Origin: Clostridia bacterium
Lineage (GTDB): Bacteria > Bacillota > Clostridia > Christensenellales > Aristaeellaceae
Assembly (NCBI GenBank): GCA_017620115.1
Contig: JAFZRB010000305.1
Coordinates: forward strand, 1 to 10,642
DNA length: 10,642 nucleotides
Reading direction: 5' to 3'
Shown here in pieces: positions 1 to 7,613 of this stretch (the stretch's first letter is position 1; the number at the start of each line of letters is the position of its first letter). A program made the translations under genes and the position numbers. Below the pieces are notes generated by a model, which was given only the letters and a program-made list of their open reading frames with translations, was not told the DNA's origin and made no database searches.

Positions 1-3000
1 CCAGATGGTGCAGCGCGGCCAGACGATCCTGCACATTGGTGCCCGCGCCCAGCTTCGGTGTCGAGCCTATGAGAATGCGAACCTGTCCGGAGCGCACTCT
101 GGCAAACAGCTCCGCCTTCTTTGTCTCCGTGTCCGCCTCATGGATGAAGGATATCTCTTCACGGGGCACGCCCTGCTCGGTCAGCTTCTCACGAAGGTCG
201 TCGTAGATGTTGAACTGCCCGTCGCCCTTTGGCGTGGAGAGGTCGCAGAAAATGAGCTGCGTGGTCTTCTTTCCCTGCCCTTCCTGCCAGACCTTCAGGG
301 CGTTTCTCACACACATGTTGACCTTGCTGTCTGGGTAATCGCCGTGCAGCTCGTTGACCAGCCGCTGGTCCAGCGCGCACTTGCGGCCGTCGTTGGTGAT
401 CTTCAGCATGTTATCCGCTTTCGGATCGACCGCGCCACTGCGCACCTTTTCAGCCCGCTCTGAAAAACCTTCCACCATGTCCTTCTGTATGTCGCTGGGC
501 TTCAGCGCTTCGTTGACATATTCAGCCTCCGGCACTGGTAGTTTCAGCATATCCGCCGTCTGTACGTCCGCCGCTTCCCTGAACATGGAAATGAGCTCAG
601 GCAGATTGTAGAAGCGGGCGAATCGCGTCTTGGAGCGATAGCCGGTGCCTTCGGGAGCCAGCTCTATGGCCGTCACCGTGTCGCCAAAGGCGGAGGCCCA
701 GCTGTCGAAGTGAACCATGTCCATGCGCTGGAGCAGGTCGTATTGCAGATAGCGCATGATGGTGTACAGCTCCACCATGCTGTTGGAAACCGGCGTGCCC
801 GTGGCGAAAACGACGCCGCGTCCGCCTGTGATGGAGTCCAGATACCGGCATTTCATGAACATGTCGCTGGATTTCTGCGCGTCGGTCTGCTGGATGCCGG
901 CCACGTTCTGCATTTTCGTGTAGAGAAAGAGGTTCTTGAAGTTGTGGGACTCGTCCACGAACAGGCGATCCACGCCGAGCTGCTCGAATGTCACCACATC
1001 GTCCTTCCGGCTCTGGTCGTTCAACCGCTGGAGCCGCGCCTCCAGGCCCTTCCGGGTACGCTCCATCTGCTTGACGGTGAAGTTCTCCGAGCGCTGGCTC
1101 TTCTGCGTCTCAATGGCATCGGTGATGTCGTCGATCTGCCGCTGGATCATGTCGGCCTGCCGCGCGCGGGAAAGGGGGATTTTCTCGAACTGGCTATGCC
1201 CGATGATCACCGCGTCGTAGTCGCCGGTGGCGATGCGTGAACAGAACTTCTTGCGGTTGGCCGGCTCAAAATCCTTTTTCGTCGCCACCAGGATATGCGC
1301 GCCGGGATAGAGGCGGAGGAAATCCGCACCCCACTGCTCCGTCAGGTGATTGGGCACGACGTAGAGGTTCTTCTGGGAAAGGCCCAGACGCCGGCTTTCC
1401 ATGCCCGCGGCAATCATGGAAAAGGTCTTGCCCGCGCCGACGCAATGGGCCAGCAGCGTGTTGCCGCCGTACAGGATGTGTCCCACCGCGTTTTTCTGAT
1501 GGGGCATCAGGGTGATGGCAGGCGTCATGCCGACGAATCGGATGTGACTGCCGTCATACTCGCGTGGCCGGATGGCATTGAACAGGCGGTTGTATTTGGC
1601 GCAGAGCGCCTCCCTCCTGGCCAGATCCTTGAAAATCCATTCCTTGAACGCCTCGCGGATCATATCCTGTTTCTGTTGAGCCAGAATGGTCTGCTGCTTG
1701 TTCAGCACACGGTGTTCTCCGTCCGCGTCCCGCACGATGTCGTAAATCTTTGTGTTTTTCAGGTTCAGCGCGTCCTCCAGCAATTTGTAGCCGTTGACGC
1801 GATCCGTACCGTAGGTGCTGTTGGTCATGGGATTGCCGGAATCCTGGCTCTTGCCGGTGATATTCCACACGCCGCTGACGTCCGAATACTGGGCCTGAAT
1901 GGCATAGCCGGCCTTCCAGCGGGGCGTGTGAAAGACCTCGCGCATGAAATCGTCGAGATAATGGGGCTCGATCCAGGTCGCGCCGAGTCGCACTTCAATT
2001 TCGGAGGCATCCAGGTCCTTGGGCTGCACGCGCTGGAGATACTCTACGTTCACGGCAAAAGCATCGTCGCTTCGCGCGGCGTCCCGGGCCAGATCGAGCT
2101 TCTGCCGCACGTTGCCGGACAGGTACTCGTCGTTGGTCTCCCATCGTCCCGTCTCGGGGTTTCGGAAGATGACGCCTCGCAGTTCCGCTATGATCTCTTC
2201 TTCCGACTTCGAGCAGAGCCCGGCCATATAGCCAAGGTCAACGGCGGCTTTCTCGCCTATGGACAGAGCGAGCGCTTCGCTGGCCGTGTCGACGGATTCA
2301 ACGGGTACGGGTCGCTGAATGGTGCGCCTGGTGAAGATGTCCGCTTTGCGGACCAGGTGGCCTTCCTCATCCGTCACCTCCAGCGCCGCCAGCATGCAGT
2401 AGCTGCTGTCCTGAGAGAACGCGCGCCTGTTGGCCGCGCCGCTTATGAGTCCGTATGCGGCGGTGAATCGGTCGTATCGCTCGCTGAGGTCCCGCTGCAG
2501 CGCCGCGATCTGATCATCCGTGCTTTCCTCCAGCTGCGCGTCCAGCAGCGCCTGCGTCGCGTTGCGCAGCTCCACCATGCCCTTCACCCGGCCCGCGGCG
2601 GTCACCGATAAAGCGACGGGCGTCATGACCGAGTTTTCACGGAAGTAGACGGTATCATCTATGACGGTGTAGCTGAAATTGCGCACATTTGGGTCGGCGG
2701 GAATGGTTTCAGGCAGCTCGGCAAGATCGGTATCCGGCAGTTCAAAGGGGACGATCTGCCCGTGAATGTGGGAGACAGCCTCCTTCAGCTGATCCGCCAG
2801 CACAGCTCCTTCTATGGGCCGAACGGTCATGGCCTGGCTGGCGTACTGGGTGTTTTCCGTAGACAGCTCGCCCAAGATCATCTCGGGATGCCGCACGAAA
2901 TAGGCGTTGAGCGTGAATCCGTCTTCGGTTGTGTCGAGTCGCACCCAGTCCGGCATATCCACGGCCAAACTCTCCCGCTTTTGCAGGAACAGGATGTCCG

Positions 3001-6000
3001 TCACCACGCCGGTGTTGGCGTTGCGCAGGAAGGCGTTGTCCGGCAGCCGGATGGCTCCCAGCAGATCCGCGCGGGCGGCAATATACCGGCGCACGGAATC
3101 GTTCTGCTTGTCCATGGTGCCGCTGGAGGTGACGACCGCCATGACGCCGCCGGGCCGCAGCAGGTCTATAGACCGGGCCAGAAAGTAATCGTGAATGAGG
3201 AAATTGTACCGGTCATACTTCCGGTCTGGCACCCTGTAAGAACCGAAAGGCACGTTGCCGATCACCACGTCGAAGAAGCTGTCGGGAAACTCCGTCTCCT
3301 CAAACCCCTGAATGGCGATCTGATTTCGCTGATAGAGCTGCCGGGCGATGCGACCGGTCACACTGTCCAGTTCCACGCCGTACATGCGAAGGCCGCTCAT
3401 GTTGTCGGGAACGAGGCCCATGAAGTTGCCCACACCGCAGGAAGGCTCCAGCACATTGCCGCCGGTCAGGCCCATATTGCCCAGCGCCTCATACATGGCC
3501 TTGATGACGGTGGGACTTGTGTAGAAGGCGTTGAGGGTCGAGCCGCGGGCAGCCCGGTATTCCTCATCAGTGAGGGCCGCCCTGACCTCGGCATACTCGC
3601 CGGACCACTCGCGATTGTCCGGGTCAAACGCCTGGGGAATGCCGCCCCAGCCTACATAGCGGGAGAGCACTTCCTGTTCCTCCGCTGTCGCCAGCCGGTT
3701 TTCGTTCTCCAGCGTTTTCAGCATGTAGATGGCATCCATGTTCATGCGGAATTTGGTTTTCAGGCCACCCGCGCCCAGGTCATCGTCCGTGATGCGGAAA
3801 TTGTGGCGCTCCTGATTGACAGGAGCTGCCGTTATGGGTATGATGGATTCATCAGGTTCGGCTGTGCTCTCGCTGGCAGGTTCCTCACTCTCACTGGTCG
3901 CCGGTGTGTCTTGAGCAGGTGATTCCTCGTTCGGCATGAAGCGCTCGATGAGATCGTCCTGCCGGGCCTGCTCCGCTGATTCCAGCCAGTCCACCACCGT
4001 TTCGTATTTCTCCACCCGGAAGATGGGATAGCCGTTGGTCTGCTGATATGTCAGGTCGGACAGGGTGACATCACGGGACAGCGCGGCGATCTGTTCCACA
4101 CTGAATTGCCGGCCATCCACGGTAAACGTCATGCCGACAGCCAATTCGGGCTGGGTCTGTTCAGACGTTGCCGATTCCGGCTGTGCCTGACCGGGAGGCT
4201 CTCCATCGTCCTGGTAGGTCAGGTTTTCCCGCTCCATCGCGTCGAAAAGGGCCTCCATGCTGAGTTGTTCGCCGTGAGTGACCACGGGCTTCTTCGGGAA
4301 GATCGTGTAGACGCCGTCCGTGTAATCTGAAACATCGGCAAGCGTCTTGAGTCGAAAATCATGGTTTTCATCATCAGCGGGTGTCGCGGCGACCACATCC
4401 GTCATGCTCTCGATCAGCATGAGCACCTGTTCCGGGTCATCCAGCATGGCGGCGACTGCGCGCAGTTGGTCATAGACCTCTGTGCCGGGGAATGGGGTGG
4501 TCATGCCATCCGGCAGATGGGAGTAGAAGACGACGACGCTGCCGGCCAGATAGTCGCGCTGAAAATCGGGCATCTGCGCGTAGTCCCGCGGCGTCAGATA
4601 GCGGTCACTCTGCATGAGCAGGTCGATGCGTCGGGCGGCAGCAGGCCACTTTATGTCAACGCGGTCATCCGGCTGCGACAGGCCGTTCAGCGTCAGCGTG
4701 ATTCCCTTTGGCGTATAGGACGCTGACAGGGAATCGTCGCCCCGAACGGCGGGATAGCGGCCGCCCGTGCCATAGAGCTGCCTGATATAGTCGGCGCGCT
4801 CTTTGGCGTCGTCGTGGTTGAGATAGTAGGAGTAGAGCGTCAGCCTGGTCTGCATGATCGGGCCACCGTCCGTAAAGAAACGGTCAATCTGTTCGCCCGT
4901 AATGAACTGCGGGTAGCTGGCGGGCATGAAACCAGGTTGTGCGGTGAAAAAGTGAGTGGGGCGGGCGAGAATAGGCAGGTTGGACGCGACCTCATTCAGG
5001 CGGTATCGGCCTGCATTCATGATGTCGCCGCCCTGCTTTTCCTGTTCATTCAGATCGCTGAGACGTTGTATGATGACGGCAAGATCGTTCGGGTTATGGA
5101 GAAGGGCCGAAATGCTGTCCCGCTCTTCGTCGAAGCCCCTGCTGTTTGCCGTGATGTCGTAGCCGGAAAAGAGGGCATTCTGCGCGTCATGGGTCATATC
5201 CCGATAAAGGTAGAGAAGCTGCTGCGCGTGTTCACGATACGCCTGCTCCGGCACGCTGTCCAGCGTCTCCTGACTGGCAAACTGTCCGCCCTCCAGCAGC
5301 TGCTGAACGCGGGCATCCACCTGTTCCCAGGTCAGCATGACCTTGACCAGATTGCCATATGTGGCATCACCCAGGGCGATTTCCATGCCATTTTCATTCC
5401 AGGCTGCGGCGTATCGCTGCCCTTCTATGATCAGGCCCTTTCCGGCAGCGGGGAAGAGCTGTTTGAGGCGTGTCAACCGCTCTTCCGGTGTCTTTTCCTG
5501 CATGCAGTTGTAGATGATAGCCGGCACGCTGTTTTTAAGCGCACTGCCGCTGCGCAGGAAATCGTCCACGACCTCAATGTCAAAGGGCATTTCGCCAATG
5601 GCGTCCGCCAGCACGCTTTGTTCGATGATGGCGATCTGCTCCTCAGCGGACGGGGTTTCAGGCAAAGAAAGCGCGGAGGCCGTTTCGACCTCCGCGTCCG
5701 TCATCGCGCCGTTGTCCGAGGCGCTCTCTTCATCTGTTGCCGTCAGTTGTAGATCAGGTCGTTCAACACCGTCTCCTCGGCCATCGCCGTCAGGCTGTTC
5801 ATGTGCGCCGCCCAGCCCAGCGGGTTCGTCGCCTTGTCCGGCGGTGGATTGGTCTGGCTCAGCTGATCCACGATCCGTTCCACCCGCTCCTGCGCCGTCC
5901 GTTCGATCTCCGCCAAGTGTTGCTCCAGCTTCCCGGTCATCAGCATGCTCTGATACCAGTGCGGCTTGTTCTCCTTCAGGTATCGCTTTCGCATCAGGCC

Positions 6001-6952
6001 GTACTTCGTGATCGTCAGCGTCTCGTCCGTCTCGATCACCAGATTCGGATAGAGATAATCCCCGTTGCGATGATAGGTCAGTTCCATATTCCAAGCCTCC
6101 TTGTGCTCGTTCTTCAGTGTCTTCGTCTCGATCACTTTCGCGCTTTAACGTGCTAAATCCATTATATACCAGGCTTTCTGTTTTTGCAAGAGGAATCTGC
6201 GGATTTTCACGGTCAAAGGCGCGAATCTCCCGGCCGATGTCCATGAGGATGGTTTCAGTCAGGCTGCTGATGGTATCGCCCAGCAGGGCGAGGACAGGTT
6301 CGCGGTCGAAATACTGAATGCCGGTCAGCGTGGATTCAGGCGCCAGGGCATCGGCGTCGAGTCCGCAGCGCCGGGCCGTGGCGTAGAGGAGACTGGCGCG
6401 CATGGTTTCAAAGAAGGCGTTGCGTCGTTCCGCCTCATTCAGCTCGGACAGTCGGGAGCCGGGCATTTCCTCTTCGATGCCTGTCATGGCGTCGTCCAGG
6501 TAATCCCCGGCCACCTGGTCGGCGATCTGTTCCAGAGCGCGTGACAGACTGCTCACGTCTGGCAGTGAATAGGTATCAGCAAGATAAGCCAGAAGATGGG
6601 GCATATGCCGGTTTTCAACGCGCCATATGTAGGGATAGGGGCTGTTGCGGACGGCATGGGTGTCGGAGACATCGAACACATAGCGCAGCCGGGGCTGAGC
6701 GCCGTTATCGTCGATGAGCGCGATGCCCTTCGTGCCGCGGTTGACCCAGCGGCCCACTCTGCTGTTCCATACATCGAGGGAGGCGCAGGCCGTCGCATCA
6801 GGACGCTGAGCAAAGATGAGCATCTGCTCAGGGAAGCGGTAGCGGTACATGCGGGAGGCAGTGTCCAGGAAACGCATCCAGTCGCGGGGGGAGCGGCAGG
6901 CCCACTGAGCGTAGGCCGCCGCCATGTCGCGGATGTTGTTCAGCTTATCCAT
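1..6952 (-). CDS. Giant ArdC-like / N6-DNA methyltransferase / SF2-SNF2 helicase protein of an ICE (C-terminus beyond left edge)
   Basis: The frame is open from ATG 6952-6950 to the left edge, giving 2317 visible residues with no stop or frameshift. The start follows GAGGTGA at 6959-6965 with 6 bases between. Domains by residue: 40-81 carry AQRPDATACAS and GRWVNRGTKGIALID, resembling an ArdC-type antirestriction N-terminus (inference). Residues 289-404 form a D/G/R/P-rich linker that overlaps tnpV. Around 1069-1110 lies the family motif SRYVGWGG. A SAM-binding motif, LEPSCGVGNF (1168-1177), and a catalytic-loop motif, GNVPFG (1232-1237), mark an N6-adenine-type methyltransferase. A helicase follows: Walker A AHCVGAGKT (1835-1843), DESH (2000-2003), ATGTPVS (2050-2056) and motif V GSTPKLGAGT (2296-2305). 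The final arginine-finger motif is off the window. A Ser/Glu/Pro-rich linker lies near 1007-1037. Related proteins occur in Tn1549-type elements, and a role in protecting or remodelling transferred DNA is inferred. The gene is last in the visible operon, 19 bases after the DUF4366 gene. Confidence 0.93.
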   Translation of the reverse strand, partial: MDKLNNIRDMAAAYAQWACRSPRDWMRFLDTASRMYRYRFPEQMLIFAQRPDATACASLDVWNSRVGRWVNRGTKGIALIDDNGAQPRLRYVFDVSDTHAVRNSPYPYIWRVENRHMPHLLAYLADTYSLPDVSSLSRALEQIADQVAGDYLDDAMTGIEEEMPGSRLSELNEAERRNAFFETMRASLLYATARRCGLDADALAPESTLTGIQYFDREPVLALLGDTISSLTETILMDIGREIRAFDRENPQIPLAKTESLVYNGFSTLKRESDRDEDTEERAQGGLEYGTDLSSQRGLSLSESGDRDGRDADDHEVRPDAKAIPEGEQAALVSEHADDREAGATLGGDRTDGAGAGGTDRGSAEPDQSTAGQGDEPAGLGGAHEQPDGDGRGDGVERPDLQLTATDEESASDNGAMTDAEVETASALSLPETPSAEEQIAIIEQSVLADAIGEMPFDIEVVDDFLRSGSALKNSVPAIIYNCMQEKTPEERLTRLKQLFPAAGKGLIIEGQRYAAAWNENGMEIALGDATYGNLVKVMLTWEQVDARVQQLLEGGQFASQETLDSVPEQAYREHAQQLLYLYRDMTHDAQNALFSGYDITANSRGFDEERDSISALLHNPNDLAVIIQRLSDLNEQEKQGGDIMNAGRYRLNEVASNLPILARPTHFFTAQPGFMPASYPQFITGEQIDRFFTDGGPIMQTRLTLYSYYLNHDDAKERADYIRQLYGTGGRYPAVRGDDSLSASYTPKGITLTLNGLSQPDDRVDIKWPAAARRIDLLMQSDRYLTPRDYAQMPDFQRDYLAGSVVVFYSHLPDGMTTPFPGTEVYDQLRAVAAMLDDPEQVLMLIESMTDVVAATPADDENHDFRLKTLADVSDYTDGVYTIFPKKPVVTHGEQLSMEALFDAMERENLTYQDDGEPPGQAQPESATSEQTQPELAVGMTFTVDGRQFSVEQIAALSRDVTLSDLTYQQTNGYPIFRVEKYETVVDWLESAEQARQDDLIERFMPNEESPAQDTPATSESEEPASESTAEPDESIIPITAAPVNQERHNFRITDDDLGAGGLKTKFRMNMDAIYMLKTLENENRLATAEEQEVLSRYVGWGGIPQAFDPDNREWSGEYAEVRAALTDEEYRAARGSTLNAFYTSPTVIKAMYEALGNMGLTGGNVLEPSCGVGNFMGLVPDNMSGLRMYGVELDSVTGRIARQLYQRNQIAIQGFEETEFPDSFFDVVIGNVPFGSYRVPDRKYDRYNFLIHDYFLARSIDLLRPGGVMAVVTSSGTMDKQNDSVRRYIAARADLLGAIRLPDNAFLRNANTGVVTDILFLQKRESLAVDMPDWVRLDTTEDGFTLNAYFVRHPEMILGELSTENTQYASQAMTVRPIEGAVLADQLKEAVSHIHGQIVPFELPDTDLAELPETIPADPNVRNFSYTVIDDTVYFRENSVMTPVALSVTAAGRVKGMVELRNATQALLDAQLEESTDDQIAALQRDLSERYDRFTAAYGLISGAANRRAFSQDSSYCMLAALEVTDEEGHLVRKADIFTRRTIQRPVPVESVDTASEALALSIGEKAAVDLGYMAGLCSKSEEEIIAELRGVIFRNPETGRWETNDEYLSGNVRQKLDLARDAARSDDAFAVNVEYLQRVQPKDLDASEIEVRLGATWIEPHYLDDFMREVFHTPRWKAGYAIQAQYSDVSGVWNITGKSQDSGNPMTNSTYGTDRVNGYKLLEDALNLKNTKIYDIVRDADGEHRVLNKQQTILAQQKQDMIREAFKEWIFKDLARREALCAKYNRLFNAIRPREYDGSHIRFVGMTPAITLMPHQKNAVGHILYGGNTLLAHCVGAGKTFSMIAAGMESRRLGLSQKNLYVVPNHLTEQWGADFLRLYPGAHILVATKKDFEPANRKKFCSRIATGDYDAVIIGHSQFEKIPLSRARQADMIQRQIDDITDAIETQKSQRSENFTVKQMERTRKGLEARLQRLNDQSRKDDVVTFEQLGVDRLFVDESHNFKNLFLYTKMQNVAGIQQTDAQKSSDMFMKCRYLDSITGGRGVVFATGTPVSNSMVELYTIMRYLQYDLLQRMDMVHFDSWASAFGDTVTAIELAPEGTGYRSKTRFARFYNLPELISMFREAADVQTADMLKLPVPEAEYVNEALKPSDIQKDMVEGFSERAEKVRSGAVDPKADNMLKITNDGRKCALDQRLVNELHGDYPDSKVNMCVRNALKVWQEGQGKKTTQLIFCDLSTPKGDGQFNIYDDLREKLTEQGVPREEISFIHEADTETKKAELFARVRSGQVRILIGSTPKLGAGTNVQDRLAALHHL
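5664..5696 (-). terminator. Terminator-like hairpin downstream of tnpV
   Basis: On the minus strand CGCGGAGGTC (5696-5687) pairs with GGCCTCCGCG (5681-5672) over 10 base pairs, one of them a T-G wobble, with loop GAAAC. CTTTCTTTG follows directly. This is the layout of an intrinsic terminator, though the T tract is broken by a C. It begins 46 bases after the tnpV stop codon. It lies inside the giant reading frame (near residues 420-430), so ribosomes translating the giant mRNA would be expected to keep it from folding. The tnpV transcript, whose translation has already stopped, could fold and terminate. Function is inferred. Confidence 0.5.
5743..6087 (-). CDS. tnpV: TnpV family transposon-encoded protein, nested out of frame inside the giant gene
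   Basis: This 114-residue protein starts MELTYHRNGDYLYPNL and matches the TnpV family by recognition. Conserved-looking parts are KYGLMRKRYLKE (28-39), GKLEQHL (52-58), a helical IERTAQERVERIV (61-73), and a C-terminal WAAHMNSL...AEETVLNDLIYN (92-114). TnpV was named in the Tn4451 group of clostridial transposons. A resemblance to excisionases has been suggested there, but I treat the function as unknown. ATG 6087 is preferred over an upstream in-frame GTG at 6135 because AAGGAGG lies 8 bases before it and homology begins at MELTY. The gene lies wholly within the giant ORF, shifted +1. G/C at third positions is about 86% in this frame (98 of 114 by hand count) but about 34% in the giant frame over the same bases. 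It has its own promoter and a terminator-like hairpin, so separate expression is likely. Confidence 0.85.
   Translation of the reverse strand: MELTYHRNGDYLYPNLVIETDETLTITKYGLMRKRYLKENKPHWYQSMLMTGKLEQHLAEIERTAQERVERIVDQLSQTNPPPDKATNPLGWAAHMNSLTAMAEETVLNDLIYN
6096..6102 (-). promoter_or_regulatory. Ribosome binding site of tnpV
   Basis: AAGGAGG on the minus strand is a near-perfect Shine-Dalgarno sequence, 8 bases upstream of the ATG at 6087. It is the strongest evidence that the nested frame is translated from MELTY and not from the GTG at 6135, which has only a weak GAAAG upstream. In the giant frame these bases lie within the codons for Q-G-G. Confidence 0.8.
6161..6189 (-). promoter_or_regulatory. 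Intragenic sigma-A type promoter for tnpV
   Basis: On the minus strand, TTGCAA (6189-6184) and TATAAT (6166-6161) are separated by exactly 17 bases. The -10 is a full consensus match and the -35 matches 4 of 6. The site lies in an A/T-rich island within otherwise GC-rich coding sequence. Transcription would start near 6154, leaving a leader of about 67 bases before the tnpV ATG at 6087. The same bases encode part of the giant protein: TAT and AAT are its residues Y263 and N264. Promoter activity is inferred from sequence only. Confidence 0.65.
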
Positions 6953-6958
6953 TCTCGA

Positions 6959-6965
6959 TCACCTC
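6959..6965 (-). promoter_or_regulatory. Ribosome binding site of the giant gene
   Basis: GAGGTGA lies 6 bases upstream of ATG 6952, in the 19-base gap after the stop of the DUF4366 gene. It fixes the start at MDKLNN, which also fits the usual N-terminus of this family. Confidence 0.75.
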
Positions 6966-6971
6966 ATGCTG

Positions 6972-7613
6972 TCAGGTTTCCTGGTCGTCATGCTGTTCGC
7001 CGCTGTACTCCATGCCTTCGCTGCGCTCGGCGGCCTGTTCCTGTTTGGGCTTGTATACCTTGAAATACCAGCCCGCGCCGGCAGCGGCCAGGGCGAGCGC
7101 GCCGATGAGCAGAATGTTGTTTGACGGCGGCTGCGACTGCGTCTCAGGGACGACAGTGACCGGCAGTGTCGGCGCGGGCGTGGGTTGGATGAACATGAGC
7201 GTCGGCATGGGCGACGGCGTCGCCTCCGGCCGATTTTCAATGAATTCGGCCACATCGTTTTCATCCACCTTGGCCAGCATGTAGACATTCTGCTGCGCGC
7301 GATCCTTGTCTACCACGATGAAGAAGGTGTTGTTGTTGGCCGTGGTGATGGTGTAGAACTCCTTCGTTCCGTCGCTGATGTCGTCGATGATTTCGGCGTT
7401 GCCCGCAATGGTGAAGGGCTGTTCCGTCCGTTCAGGGATAATGACCGGCTCATAGGGAATCGGGGTCGGCATGGGCGTGGGTGTGATGGGAATGATAATG
7501 GCTGGCTCCGTATCCATGTCAGCGCCTTTGCCGACCTGCGCCGCGGCGGGCATGGTGGTTAGCAATGCGCAGACAAAGACGGGAACCAGGCGTTTGACAA
7601 TTCTCTTCTGCAT
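6972..7613 (-). CDS. DUF4366 domain (CD1107 family) mobile element membrane protein
   Basis: The protein has 213 residues. Residues 1-25 form a signal peptide: a basic start (KRIVKR), a hydrophobic core and an AAA-Q cleavage-like site. A Pro-rich stretch (42-60, with PTPMPTPIP) precedes the DUF4366 core at about 84-126, recognised by EFYTITTANNNTFFIVVDKD and NVYMLAKVDENDVAEFIE. A second Pro-rich spacer (129-163) leads to one membrane segment (167-184) and a basic-then-polar tail that starts KVYKPK. The predicted layout is an extracellular domain held on a proline stalk, with a cytoplasmic tail. Family members sit beside NlpC/P60 proteins in C. difficile CTn and Tn1549-like elements, and their biochemical role is unknown. 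A modest Shine-Dalgarno (GGAAAGG, 7621-7627) precedes the ATG. The gene is 33 bases downstream of the NlpC/P60 gene and 19 bases upstream of the giant gene, which suggests co-transcription. Confidence 0.88.
   Translation of the reverse strand: MQKRIVKRLVPVFVCALLTTMPAAAQVGKGADMDTEPAIIIPITPTPMPTPIPYEPVIIPERTEQPFTIAGNAEIIDDISDGTKEFYTITTANNNTFFIVVDKDRAQQNVYMLAKVDENDVAEFIENRPEATPSPMPTLMFIQPTPAPTLPVTVVPETQSQPPSNNILLIGALALAAAGAGWYFKVYKPKQEQAAERSEGMEYSGEQHDDQET

Noticed and set aside
1295..2611. Long plus-strand reading frame (438 codons)
   Set aside because: It is antisense to the helicase and middle part of the giant protein, whose family motifs are clear. It shows no recognisable domain. GC-rich genes commonly leave long open antisense frames.
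2762..3922. Long plus-strand reading frame (386 codons)
   Set aside because: It is antisense to the methyltransferase region containing LEPSCGVGNF and GNVPFG. It shows no recognisable motif or convincing ribosome binding site.
4814..5752. Long plus-strand reading frame (312 codons)
   Set aside because: It is antisense to the middle of the giant protein, with no family resemblance.
5743..6135. TnpV starting at the upstream GTG (6135), giving 130 residues
   Set aside because: It has a weak ribosome binding site. The extra 16 residues do not look like TnpV, while ATG 6087 has AAGGAGG at ideal spacing.
5740..6170. Frameshift or insertion that breaks the giant gene into two pseudogene parts
   Set aside because: I read the giant frame codon by codon through the whole tnpV segment and found no stop. 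The N-terminal and middle parts stay in the same frame, so the gene is intact.
5660..6190. A recent insertion sequence carrying tnpV
   Set aside because: I see no terminal inverted repeats, target duplications or transposase. TnpV alone does not make an insertion sequence.
7160..7178. LPVTV in the DUF4366 protein as an LPxTG sorting motif
   Set aside because: It lacks the glycine and lies about 14 residues before the membrane segment, within a Pro-rich spacer.
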